From the NCBI GenBank assembly GCA_018896025.1, contig JAHIND010000009.1, forward strand, positions 52,848 through 116,847: a stretch of DNA of 64,000 nt, read 5' to 3'. The notes under the pieces are model-generated. The model saw only the letters and a program-made list of their open reading frames with translations. It ran no database searches and was not told the DNA's origin. The DNA is from Pseudomonadota bacterium. GTDB taxonomy: Bacteria; Desulfobacterota; Desulfarculia; Desulfarculales; Desulfarculaceae. Shown in pieces: positions 1 to 8,025 of the stretch (position 1 is the first letter of the stretch; each line of letters begins with the position of its first letter). The translations under genes and the position numbers were made by a program.

Positions 1-147
1 ACCGGCCGACGCGCCCTGGCGGGCGGCGTGGCTCACCGTGGCCGCCAGCACCGGACCGGGCATCACCGCGCCGGACAGGCCGATGACGAATGATGTGAAC
101 AGGAGTCCCCAGACACCGAGGGTGCCGGGATCGGGCAAAACGGTCAT
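1..147 (-). CDS. LysE/RhtB-type amino acid exporter, N-terminal fragment
   Basis: Only the first 49 codons lie in the window; the gene runs off the left edge. The N-terminus is a hydrophobic segment carrying the run GLSGAVMPGPVLA, which resembles the conserved start of LysE/RhtB translocators (small multi-TM inner-membrane exporters of amino acids). The ATG is preceded by AGGTTAATCTC, an acceptable ribosome binding site, and lies 9 bases after the stop of the Cys-rich gene, so it is probably the last gene of the M18 aminopeptidase unit. Export of peptide breakdown products would fit that neighbour, but this is inference. Substrate unknown. Confidence 0.65.
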   Translation of the reverse strand, partial: MTVLPDPGTLGVWGLLFTSFVIGLSGAVMPGPVLAATVSHAARQGASAG

Positions 148-156
148 GAGATTAAC

Positions 157-366
157 CTAGAAGTACTTGCACCCAGGCAAATGGAACTTGGCGTAGCCGA
201 TTATGGGGCAGTCGCAATCGGGCATGGCCGGGGTGCAGTCCTTCCACTGGGTTTGGCACTGGCCACCATCCTGGCTCTGGCGGCACATGGGGCACGGCCC
301 CTCCTCTTCCACCGGCTGCCCGCAGTGGGGGCAGTGGTGGGTGAATATGCCTATGGGGCCGGTCAT
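157..366 (-). CDS. small Cys-rich putative zinc-ribbon protein (69 aa)
   Basis: The 69-residue protein has two knuckles near the N-terminus (CPHC and CPMC) and several further cysteines in the second half, including a CDC pair and a C close to the end. This is the look of a small zinc- or iron-binding protein; no signal peptide or membrane segment is visible. Its ATG overlaps the stop of the upstream M18 aminopeptidase by four bases (ATGA), so it is probably translationally coupled to it. That coupling is the main argument that it is a real gene. I do not recognise a named family, and function is unknown. Confidence 0.55.
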   Translation of the reverse strand: MTGPIGIFTHHCPHCGQPVEEEGPCPMCRQSQDGGQCQTQWKDCTPAMPDCDCPIIGYAKFHLPGCKYF

Positions 367-1811
367 GGCATGCGCCCCGCGCGGCAGGTCATCACCGGGG
401 CCTCGTAAAAGGCCTGGTAGGCCATGAGCGAGCTGTAGATGTCGGCCTTGGCGCTGATCTCAAAGGGCGAGTGCATGGCCAGCATGGCCGGGCCCACGTC
501 GATGATGTCCATGCCGTAGACGGCCATGTGCTTGGCGATGGTGCCGCCGCCGCCCTCGTCGATCTTACCCATGCCCGCCGCCTGCCACACCACGCCGGCG
601 TCGTCCCACACCTTGCGCAGCCAGGCCACGTACTCCGCGTCCGCGTCGCTGGCCCCGTACTTGCCGCCGTGGCCGGTGTACTTGGTCAGGCACACCCCGT
701 AGCCGATGAAAGCGGCGTTGCGCTTCTCGTGCACCTCGGGGTAGTCGGGGTCAAAGGCCGCGTTCACGTCGGCGCTGAGCATCTGGCTCTCGGCCAGGGA
801 GCCCATGACCTGGCGGTAGGAGGCGCTTTCCCCGGCGGCCTCAAGCAGGGAGGCGGCCAGGTGCTCCAAAAAGCGGCTCTGGGCTCCGGTGGCGCCCTCG
901 GAGCCGATCTCTTCCTTGTCCAGGAACACCGCCACCGAGGTGATGGCCGGGTTCTTGACCGCCAAAATGGCTTCCAGAGCGGCAAAGGCGCTGGAGCGGT
1001 CGTCCTGTCCGTAAGCCCCCACCAGGCCCCGGTCCAGGCCCACGTCCCTGGCCTTGCCCGCGGGCACCAGCTCCAGCTCGGCGCTGATCAGGTCGGCCTC
1101 GGTGATGCCGTAGCGATCATTCAAAAGCTTCAAGATGGCCAGCTTGGCCTTGTCCTTGCCGCCCTCGGCGTCCAGGGGGGTGGAGCCGATGAGCAGGTTC
1201 ATGCGCTCGGCCTCCACCGCGTCGGCCAGCTTTTTCTGCTCCTGGCCCCGGCGGCTGAGGTGGGGCAAAAGGTCCAGCACGGTGAACACCGGATCGTCCG
1301 GCTCGTCGCCCAGGTGGATCTCCACGCTTTTGCCGCCGCTGGTGCACACTACGCCATGGATGGCCAGGGGGCGGGCCAGCCATTGGTATTTCTTGATGCC
1401 CCCGTAGTAGTGGGTCTTGAGGAAAACCATCTCCTGGTCTTCGTACAACGGCTGCATCTTCAGGTCCAGGCGAGGGGCGTCGATGTGGGCCCCCAGCAGG
1501 CGCATGCCCTGGGCCGGGGAATTTTTGCCCAAAACCGCCAGAGCCACCACCTTGCCCTTGTAGTCGAAGTACAGGCGCTTGGCCTTGGTGCCATGCTTGA
1601 AGGGCTTGAAGCCCTTGGCCTTGGCCCTGGCGATGATGGTGTCCACGGCCATGCGCTCGGTCTTGGCCTGGTCCAGGAACTCCTTGTAGCTCTCGCCCAA
1701 CTCCATGATCTGCTTGCGCTGGGCCGGTTTGGCTTGGTCCCACACGCTTTTCTTGGTGATGGTGAGCTTTTCGCTCAGGTCCTTGAATTGTTTCTTGCTC
1801 AGCTTGGCCAT
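363..1811 (-). CDS. M18 family metallo-aminopeptidase
   Basis: Predicted cytosolic dinuclear-zinc aminopeptidase that removes N-terminal residues from peptides. At 482 aa it matches the M18 (aspartyl aminopeptidase / aminopeptidase I) family. Visible signatures are GAHIDAPRLD around residues 108-117, with the metal-binding His109, and DKEEIGSEG starting at residue 298, which holds the acidic catalytic and metal residues. A GHGGKYGASDAD stretch near the C-terminus supplies the late His ligand region. The ATG at 1811 follows CTGGAGCGGTC, a good ribosome binding site. It is separated from tlyA by about 110 bases and is coupled to the small Cys-rich gene downstream. Substrate preference cannot be read from sequence alone. 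Confidence 0.9.
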   Translation of the reverse strand: MAKLSKKQFKDLSEKLTITKKSVWDQAKPAQRKQIMELGESYKEFLDQAKTERMAVDTIIARAKAKGFKPFKHGTKAKRLYFDYKGKVVALAVLGKNSPAQGMRLLGAHIDAPRLDLKMQPLYEDQEMVFLKTHYYGGIKKYQWLARPLAIHGVVCTSGGKSVEIHLGDEPDDPVFTVLDLLPHLSRRGQEQKKLADAVEAERMNLLIGSTPLDAEGGKDKAKLAILKLLNDRYGITEADLISAELELVPAGKARDVGLDRGLVGAYGQDDRSSAFAALEAILAVKNPAITSVAVFLDKEEIGSEGATGAQSRFLEHLAASLLEAAGESASYRQVMGSLAESQMLSADVNAAFDPDYPEVHEKRNAAFIGYGVCLTKYTGHGGKYGASDADAEYVAWLRKVWDDAGVVWQAAGMGKIDEGGGGTIAKHMAVYGMDIIDVGPAMLAMHSPFEISAKADIYSSLMAYQAFYEAPVMTCRAGRMP

Positions 1812-1919
1812 GACCGCTCCAGCCGGATTTGCATAATTTTGGTTTCAACCGGCAGGGCTTTCGGGCCACTCCCCGGCCGAGTGCTTAATTCTAATGTGCC
1901 GGACGCCCGGCGTAAACCG

Positions 1920-2678
1920 TTAAGCCCCTGCCCCGTTTGCCTGGGGCTTGCGGGCCAGGAGAAAAAACTCCTGGTTGCCCTTGGGGCCCAGGATGGGACT
2001 GGCCGCGCTGCCCAGGACCTCCAGGCCCAGCCCTCCCAGGCAATCGGCCACCTTGTCCACCGCCGCCTGGCGCAATGCCGGGTCGCGCACCACACCGCCG
2101 GGTCCCACCGCCTCGCGGCCCGCCTCGAACTGGGGCTTGACCATGGGCAGCAGGTGGCCGCCTGTCTCCAGGCGGGCAACCAGGGGAGGTAAAACTAAAG
2201 TAAGGCTTATAAAGGAAACGTCCACCACGATGAGGCCGAATGGTCCGGGAGCCATTTCCGGCGGCAGGTTGCGGGCGTTGGTGCGCTCGAACAGGGTGAC
2301 GCGCGGGTCTTGCCGCAATTTCCAGGCCAGTTGGCCGTAGCCCACGTCCACGCAGGTCACCGCCTCGGCCCCCCGTTGCAGCAGGCAGTCGGTAAAGCCA
2401 CCGGTGCTGGCTCCCACGTCCAAGCAGGTGAGTCCGTCCACCGCCAAGCCGAAGTGGTCCAAAGCCCCGGCCAACTTGACTCCGCCCCGGGAGACGTAGG
2501 GATGCTCCGGGCCGTCCACTTCCACTTGAGCTTGTTGGGGGATCAGTTGGCCCGCCTTGGCCGCCGGGTTGCCGTCCACCTTGACCAGACCGGCCAGGAT
2601 CATGGCCTGGGCCTTGGCCCGGCTGGGAGCCAGGCCCCGAGCAACCAATTCCAGGTCCAGCCGTTGGCCTTTGGGCAT
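1920..2678 (-). CDS. tlyA: TlyA family rRNA (cytidine-2'-O)-methyltransferase / hemolysin A-like
   Basis: The 252-aa protein has an N-terminal S4 RNA-binding domain (about residues 1-65) followed by an FtsJ-like SAM methyltransferase domain. Its SAM-binding loop reads DVGASTGGFTDCLL near residue 85, and DVSFIS and KPQFE follow. TlyA enzymes 2'-O-methylate cytidines in 16S and/or 23S rRNA. The start MPKGQRLDLE was chosen because it lies 2 bases after the dxs stop with AAGG just upstream; a longer reading frame extends into dxs but lacks family support. Placement directly behind dxs and ispA is a common bacterial arrangement. Confidence 0.9.
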   Translation of the reverse strand: MPKGQRLDLELVARGLAPSRAKAQAMILAGLVKVDGNPAAKAGQLIPQQAQVEVDGPEHPYVSRGGVKLAGALDHFGLAVDGLTCLDVGASTGGFTDCLLQRGAEAVTCVDVGYGQLAWKLRQDPRVTLFERTNARNLPPEMAPGPFGLIVVDVSFISLTLVLPPLVARLETGGHLLPMVKPQFEAGREAVGPGGVVRDPALRQAAVDKVADCLGGLGLEVLGSAASPILGPKGNQEFFLLARKPQANGAGA

Positions 2679-2680
2679 CC

Positions 2681-4570
2681 TTAGTCCAGCAATTGGCGGG
2701 CGGCGGCGGCCACCGCCTCGGCGTCCACCCCGTAGATATGGCGCAGTTGGGCCTGGCTGCCGTGCTCCACAAAGGTGTTGTCCAGGGCAACCACCTTGAC
2801 CTTGATCCCGTAGAGCCCCCGCTTGGCCAGCAGCTCCAGCACCGCCGAGCCGAAGCCGCCGTTGGCCTCGTTCTCCTCCACGGTGACCACCCGGCCGCAG
2901 GACTGGGCCAGGTCGCAGATCAGATCCTCGTCCAGGGGCTTGGCAAAGCGAGCGTTGACCACTGCCGCGTCCACCCCCTCCTGGGCCAGCGCCTGGGCCG
3001 CCTGCATGGCCGCGCCCACGCCCACTCCGATGCCGATGAGGACCACGTCCTTGCCCTGGCGGCGCAGCTCTCCCTTGCCCCAAGGCAGGGCGTGCAGCGG
3101 CTCGTCGTGGGGCACGCCCTGTCCCTTGCCCCGGGGATAGCGCAGGGCCACCGGGCCGTCGTGCTCCAGAGCGGTGAACAGCATGTGGCGAAGCTCGTTC
3201 TCATCCGCCGGGCTCATGAGCGACAGATTGGGTACGCAGCGCAGGAAGCTGAGGTCCAGCAGGCCCTGGTGGGTGGCTCCGTCCTCGCCCACGATGCCGC
3301 CCCTATCCATGGCCAGCACCACCGGCAGGTTGGTGAGGCACACGTCGTGCACGATCTGGTCAAAGGCCCGCTGCATGAAGGTGGAGTAGATGGCGACCAC
3401 GGGCTTAAAGCCCTGCACAGCCAAACCAGCGGCAAAGGTCACCGCGTGCTGCTCAGCTATGCCCACATCCACGAAACGCTCCGGGAACTCCTCGGCAAAG
3501 GGCGCCAGGCCGGTGCCCTCGGGCATGGCTGCGGTGATGGCCATGATCTCGGGGCGCTTGCGGGCCAGCTCCACCATGGTGTGCCCGAAGACCTCGGTGT
3601 AGCTCTGGGGCGGCGGCGGGGCGTCCGGGTCGCGGCGGGGCGGCCTGGCCCCCACCCCGTGGTAATGGGAGGGGTTGGCCTCGGCCGGGGCGTATCCCCT
3701 GCCCTTGGTGGTGATCACATGCACCAACTGAGGGCCTTGCAAGGGCTTGACGTTCTTGAGGGTCTCGATGAGCCGCTCAATGTTGTGGCCCTCAATGGGC
3801 CCCACGTAGTTGAACTTGAAGGCCTCGAAGAGCATGCCCGGAGTGTAGAAGGCCTTGAAGGACTCCTCGGAGCGCCGTGCGATGTCCAGCAGCTCCTCAC
3901 CCATGGAGCCCATGGCCTTGAGGCGGCGCTCCATGGCCTTACGGAAGGTCTGGTAGGCCTTGCCCGAAAGGGCCCGGGACATGAACTTGCTCAGCGCGCC
4001 CACGTTGGGGGCGATGGACATGCCGTTGTCGTTGAAGATGACGATGAGGTCTTCGTCCAGGCCGCCCGCCTGGTTCAGGCCCTCGAAGGCCATGCCTGCG
4101 GTCAGCGAGCCGTCGCCGATCACCGCCACCACCCTGCCCTTGCCCTTTTTCAGGCGCTCGCCCACGGCCAGGCCCAGGGCGGCGGAGATGCTGGTGGAGG
4201 AGTGGCCGGTGTCAAAGGCGTCGTAGGGGCTCTCGGCCCGCTTGGGGAAGCCGGACAGGCCGCCCAACTGGCGCAGGGTGCCGAACTGCTTGCGCCGCCC
4301 GGTCAAGAGCTTGTGGGCATAGGTCTGGTGGCCCACGTCCCACACGATCTTGTCCTGGGGCATGTCGAACACATAGTGCAGGGCCAGGGTCAGTTCCACC
4401 ACCCCCAGGCTGGGGGCCAGGTGGCCGCCCACCTTTTCCACCGTGTCGATGATGCGTTGGCGCAGCTCCGCGGCGAGGCTCTCCAGTTGGCGCAGGTTCA
4501 GGTACTGGAGGTCGGCCGGTGAGTTGATCTGATCCAGCAGAGGTACCGGCGGTTGTTTAGCGGGGCACAC
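2681..4570 (-). CDS. dxs: 1-deoxy-D-xylulose-5-phosphate synthase
   Basis: Thiamine-diphosphate enzyme that condenses pyruvate and glyceraldehyde 3-phosphate, the first step of the MEP isoprenoid pathway. At 629 aa it is full length. The ThDP-binding GDGSLTAGM motif is at about residues 152-160, HSSTSIS near 123, and the transketolase-like pyrimidine domain carries DVGIAEQHAV. The start is read as GTG at 4570, 13 bases after the ispA stop; no in-frame ATG nearby fits better. It sits between ispA (prenyl chain elongation) and tlyA, so the unit makes isoprenoid precursors and uses them immediately. Confidence 0.95.
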   Translation of the reverse strand: MCPAKQPPVPLLDQINSPADLQYLNLRQLESLAAELRQRIIDTVEKVGGHLAPSLGVVELTLALHYVFDMPQDKIVWDVGHQTYAHKLLTGRRKQFGTLRQLGGLSGFPKRAESPYDAFDTGHSSTSISAALGLAVGERLKKGKGRVVAVIGDGSLTAGMAFEGLNQAGGLDEDLIVIFNDNGMSIAPNVGALSKFMSRALSGKAYQTFRKAMERRLKAMGSMGEELLDIARRSEESFKAFYTPGMLFEAFKFNYVGPIEGHNIERLIETLKNVKPLQGPQLVHVITTKGRGYAPAEANPSHYHGVGARPPRRDPDAPPPPQSYTEVFGHTMVELARKRPEIMAITAAMPEGTGLAPFAEEFPERFVDVGIAEQHAVTFAAGLAVQGFKPVVAIYSTFMQRAFDQIVHDVCLTNLPVVLAMDRGGIVGEDGATHQGLLDLSFLRCVPNLSLMSPADENELRHMLFTALEHDGPVALRYPRGKGQGVPHDEPLHALPWGKGELRRQGKDVVLIGIGVGVGAAMQAAQALAQEGVDAAVVNARFAKPLDEDLICDLAQSCGRVVTVEENEANGGFGSAVLELLAKRGLYGIKVKVVALDNTFVEHGSQAQLRHIYGVDAEAVAAAARQLLD

Positions 4571-4583
4571 TATCTCTATATCC

Positions 4584-5471
4584 TCAATGGGTGCGGGCCA
4601 TGATGTAGCGGGCCAGTTCGGCCAGGGGGGCCGCCTGGGGGCCCAGGGATTCGGCGATTTCCGCGGCCTGGTCCACCAGATCCTGGCCCATGCTCCGGGC
4701 CTGGACCGGTCCCACCACCGCAGGATAGGTCATCTTGCCCCTGGCCTGGTCCGCGCCCACGGTCTTGCCCAGGGCGTCGAAGTCCCCTTCCAGGTCCAAA
4801 AGGTCGTCGGCGATCTGAAAGGCCAGGCCGATGCGCCGTCCATAGCGCACCAACTGGCGCACCTGATCCGCGTCGCCCCCGGCCAGGATGGCCCCGGACT
4901 GCACCGAGGCGGTGATGAGCGCCCCGGTCTTCATGGCGTGCATATACTGCACCGTGGCCAGGTCGGGCCTCAGGTTTTCGCTGGCCAGGTCCACCGCCTG
5001 ACCTCCCACCATGCCCAGATAGCCTGCGGCCCTCATCACCACCTGGGCGGCCTCCAGCACCCGGCTGGGGTCCAGCCCGGCGGTCTCGGCCGGGTCAGAG
5101 AGCAGCACCATGGCCTGGGTCAACAGGCCGTCCCCGGCCAACACGGCCATGCCCTCGCCGTAGACCATGTGGCTGGTGGGCACGCCCCGGCGGAACTCGT
5201 CGTCGTCCATGGCCGGGAGGTCGTCGTGGATCAGGGAGTAGGTGTGCACCATCTCCATGGCGCAGCCGCAGAACATAACCTGGGCCGGGTCGCCGCCCAC
5301 TGCCTCGGCCCCGGCCAAACACAGGATGGGGCGCAGGCGCTTGCCTCCGGCGAAGATGCTGTAGCGCATGGCCTCCAGGATACGGCCGCCGTTTTCATCG
5401 GCGGGCAGCAGGCGCTCCAGGGCCGCGTCCACCATCTCCCGGCGGCTGCTCAGATAGGCCTTGAGGTCCAA
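4584..5471 (-). CDS. ispA: farnesyl/geranylgeranyl diphosphate synthase
   Basis: Short-chain trans-prenyltransferase joining isopentenyl diphosphate to allylic diphosphates. The 295-aa protein carries both aspartate-rich motifs: the first as DDLPAMDDD at residues 83-91 and the second as FQIADDLLD around residue 216. GGKRLRP near residue 42 binds the diphosphate. The insertion between the two Asp pairs of the first motif is typical of bacterial type II farnesyl synthases. It follows xseB by 3 bases and precedes dxs, so it is co-transcribed with them. Product chain length (C15 or C20) cannot be fixed from the sequence. Confidence 0.93.
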   Translation of the reverse strand: MDLKAYLSSRREMVDAALERLLPADENGGRILEAMRYSIFAGGKRLRPILCLAGAEAVGGDPAQVMFCGCAMEMVHTYSLIHDDLPAMDDDEFRRGVPTSHMVYGEGMAVLAGDGLLTQAMVLLSDPAETAGLDPSRVLEAAQVVMRAAGYLGMVGGQAVDLASENLRPDLATVQYMHAMKTGALITASVQSGAILAGGDADQVRQLVRYGRRIGLAFQIADDLLDLEGDFDALGKTVGADQARGKMTYPAVVGPVQARSMGQDLVDQAAEIAESLGPQAAPLAELARYIMARTH

Positions 5472-5474
5472 GCC

Positions 5475-5720
5475 CTACTCCTCTTCGTCCTGGTCAAAGG
5501 GGGCCTCCACCAGGGCGCCCTCGTTGTTCTTTAGCAGCAAGGCCACCTTTTTCTCGGCCTCGTCCAGGCGCAGGTTGCAGGCGGTGGCCAGCTTGACCCC
5601 TTCCTCGAACAGGGCCAGGGACTGCTCCAGCTCCAGGTCGTCGTCTTCCAGGCGCTCCACGATCTCTTCCAGGCGCTGCAAGGACTCCTCGAAGCCGGGC
5701 TCTTTCTTGGCTTTGGCCAT
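5475..5720 (-). CDS. xseB: exodeoxyribonuclease VII small subunit
   Basis: An 81-aa acidic helical protein containing FEESLQRLEEIVERLE followed by DLELEQSLALFEEGVKL, the hallmark of the XseB family. It binds the long C-terminal helices of XseA to form exonuclease VII, which degrades single-stranded DNA in both directions. The internal ATG at 5720 was chosen because it gives the usual family length and N-terminus; it lies 2 bases after the stop of the M23 peptidase gene. The large subunit is encoded one gene upstream, so the two xse genes are split by a peptidase gene. Confidence 0.93.
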   Translation of the reverse strand: MAKAKKEPGFEESLQRLEEIVERLEDDDLELEQSLALFEEGVKLATACNLRLDEAEKKVALLLKNNEGALVEAPFDQDEEE

Positions 5721-5722
5721 GC

Positions 5723-6595
5723 TCACTCTCCCAAATGCTGGGCTAATACCTGGCTCAGGGCCACCCAATCCTGGGGGTCCACCCGCGCTCCGGCCAGTTT
5801 CACCCCGAAATCCAGATGGGGCCCGGTGACCCGGCCGGTTGCTCCTACTTTACCTATAATCTCGCCCTTTTTCACCTTTTGCCCCGTTTTGACCAGGGCT
5901 TGCGACAGGTGCAAATAGCGGGTGATCACCCCCTGGCCGTGGTCGATTAGCACGGTGTTGCCGCTGAAATAGGCGTCGATGACCAGGGCCACGGTGCCGT
6001 CGGCCGCCGCCGGGACCGGGGTGCCGGTGGAGCCGCGCAAGTCCACCCCGCCGTGGGGGCTGCGCTCCTTGCCGTTGACAAAGCTGCGCCGCCCGAACAG
6101 GCTTACCACCTTGCTGTCCAAAGGCAGCATGAAGGCGGTGTGCCACTGGCCCTCTGGGGTGAAGGAGCCGAAGACCTTCTGCATCTGCTCGCGGTCCCTT
6201 TTGTAGCGTTCCAGGGCCTCGGGACTGAGCTTCAGGTATTTGGGGTCCACGGTGAGCTTGCGGGCTCCCCGGTCGCGGCGAAAGAGCTTTATGCGCGCGG
6301 CGGCCACCTGCTTGCCGTCAGCCTTTACCCGCACCACCGTCTTGCCGGTCTTGTCTTGCAGGTCCGGGGCCACCGCCCCGTACCAGCAGCCGTCCTTACC
6401 CAGGGCCAGGGCGGTCTCCCGGCCGTTGAGCTCGGCGCGCACCACCTTGGGATTGCCTTGCAAACACAGGCGCACCAGGGCGGGCTGGCCCAGGGCCAGG
6501 CTCTTGGGCTCCACCCGCAGGCTCGCCGCCCAGGCGGGCGCGGCCAAAATAAGCATCATCAGGGCGCAAAAACCGGCCAGCCAGAACCGCCTCAC
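5723..6595 (-). CDS. M23 family (LytM) peptidoglycan peptidase, secreted
   Basis: The 290-aa protein begins with a signal peptide ending in AWA near residue 23, followed by a beta-rich N-terminal region and a C-terminal LytM domain (about residues 155-280). The HxxxD zinc motif is present as HGGVD (His181, Asp185). The second motif reads PHLDFGV, so the usual second His of HxH is Asp262. Some LytM proteins do carry HLD, so it may still be active or may act as an amidase activator. It overlaps the xseA stop by 4 bases and precedes xseB. Likely works in the cell envelope on peptide cross-links. Confidence 0.85.
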   Translation of the reverse strand: MRRFWLAGFCALMMLILAAPAWAASLRVEPKSLALGQPALVRLCLQGNPKVVRAELNGRETALALGKDGCWYGAVAPDLQDKTGKTVVRVKADGKQVAAARIKLFRRDRGARKLTVDPKYLKLSPEALERYKRDREQMQKVFGSFTPEGQWHTAFMLPLDSKVVSLFGRRSFVNGKERSPHGGVDLRGSTGTPVPAAADGTVALVIDAYFSGNTVLIDHGQGVITRYLHLSQALVKTGQKVKKGEIIGKVGATGRVTGPHLDFGVKLAGARVDPQDWVALSQVLAQHLGE

Positions 6596-7938
6596 TGCTC
6601 TATCTCCTCCACCTTGGCCCGCAGACTTCCCTGGGCCAGACGCACGCTAATCTTTTGTCCCTTACCGGTCTCGTCCGCCCGGCGCAGCACCCGCCCCTGC
6701 TCGTCGCTGACCAGGGCGTAGCCCCGCCCCAAGACCGCCAGGGGGCTCAGGGCCCTGAGGCGCGATTCCAGGGCTCCCACCTTGGCGCGCCGCTTACCTA
6801 TGCCCGAGGCCTCGGCCTGGGTCAGGCGGCGGGACAACTCCCGCTGCCGCCCCAGGGCCAGGGCCAAACGGCGCTCCGGGCGGGCGGTCAGGGCCCGCTC
6901 CCTCAGGCGGCCCACCTGGCGGGCCCGGCGGTGCAGGCCGCTTTCCAGGGCGTGGCCCGCCCGGGAGAGCAGATCGTCCACCCTGAGGCGCTTGTCGGCC
7001 AGGCGGCGGCGGGGATCGCCCAGGGCGCGGGCCAGGGACTCGGTTCTCTCCCGCCGGGCCTTTACCAGCCGAGATCCGGAGCGGCCCAAGCGCCCGGACA
7101 GGGCCCTAAGCCGCCTTATGAGATCGTCGCGGTTGGCCACCAAAAGCTCGGCCGCCGCCGAAGGGGTGGGCGCGCGCAGATCGGCCACCAGGTCGCTGAT
7201 GCTCACGTCCACCTCATGGCCCACCGCCGAGACCACCGGTATGGGGCAGGCGGCGATGGCCCGGGCCAGGGCCTCATCGTTGAATGCCCACAGATCCTCG
7301 GGCGATCCGCCGCCCCGAGTGAGCACGATCACCTGGGGCCAGCCCCAGGCGGCCAGGTCATTGAGGGCCTGCACCATCTGGGGCGCAGCAGACTCGCCCT
7401 GCACCCGCACCGGGTACACGGCCACGGCCACGTTCTGGTCGCGGCGGTGCAATACGTTCAAGAAGTCGCGGATGGCCGCGCCTGTGGGGCTGGTGATCAC
7501 CGCCACCCTGGCGGGCACCTCGGGCAACTCCTGTTTGCGCTCCGGGTCGAAGAGCCCCTCGGCCTCCAGCCGCTTGCGAAGCTGCTCAAAGGCCAGGGCC
7601 AGAGCCCCGGCCCCGCGCGGCTCCACCGCGTCCACCACCAGCTGCACCTCGCCCCGGGCCTGGTACACGCTCACCCGGCCTTGGCAAAGCACCTGCAAGC
7701 CATCTTCCAGAGCGAAGCGCAGCAGGGCGGACTGGCGCTTGAACAGCACCGCCTTCAGGGTGGCGTCGCGGTCTTTCAGGGCGAAATAGACGTGGCCGCT
7801 GGGCGGGGTGCGCAGGCCGCTGATCTCGCCTTCCACCCACACGAAGTCAAAGGTCTCCTCGGTCAGGCGCTTGAGGCGGCCCACCAATTCGCTGACCGTG
7901 AGGATTTCCCGCCGGGTGAAAAGCTCCAGGGGCTCCAA
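6592..7938 (-). CDS. xseA: exodeoxyribonuclease VII large subunit
   Basis: XseA has an N-terminal OB-fold (LTVSELVGRLKRLTEETF, about residues 12-100), a catalytic core with SPTGAAIRDFLNVLHRRD and TRGGGSPEDLWAFNDE, and a long coiled-coil C-terminus that binds XseB copies. The start is uncertain. TTG at 7938 is preceded by GGGAG with a 7-base spacer and gives 448 aa with the usual distance to the TVSEL motif. A longer frame from TTG at 8019 has no good ribosome binding site. It ends overlapping the M23 peptidase gene by 4 bases. Confidence 0.92.
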   Translation of the reverse strand: MEPLELFTRREILTVSELVGRLKRLTEETFDFVWVEGEISGLRTPPSGHVYFALKDRDATLKAVLFKRQSALLRFALEDGLQVLCQGRVSVYQARGEVQLVVDAVEPRGAGALALAFEQLRKRLEAEGLFDPERKQELPEVPARVAVITSPTGAAIRDFLNVLHRRDQNVAVAVYPVRVQGESAAPQMVQALNDLAAWGWPQVIVLTRGGGSPEDLWAFNDEALARAIAACPIPVVSAVGHEVDVSISDLVADLRAPTPSAAAELLVANRDDLIRRLRALSGRLGRSGSRLVKARRERTESLARALGDPRRRLADKRLRVDDLLSRAGHALESGLHRRARQVGRLRERALTARPERRLALALGRQRELSRRLTQAEASGIGKRRAKVGALESRLRALSPLAVLGRGYALVSDEQGRVLRRADETGKGQKISVRLAQGSLRAKVEEIEQ

Positions 7939-8025
7939 AATCTTGCTCCCGTCAACCCGCCGCCCCCCAAGACGAGGGGCTGATGCATCAAAACTAACAT
8001 ACGCCCCAGGGGGCCACAAGGCGGC

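Noticed and set aside
471..2192. Long open frame on the plus strand (573 codons) opposite the M18 and tlyA genes
   Set aside because: It is antisense to well-supported genes, has a low-complexity His/Gly/Leu/Val composition, and no domain; high GC makes stops rare in that frame.
2693..4522. Plus-strand open frame of 609 codons
   Set aside because: Exactly opposite dxs; composition typical of an antisense shadow.
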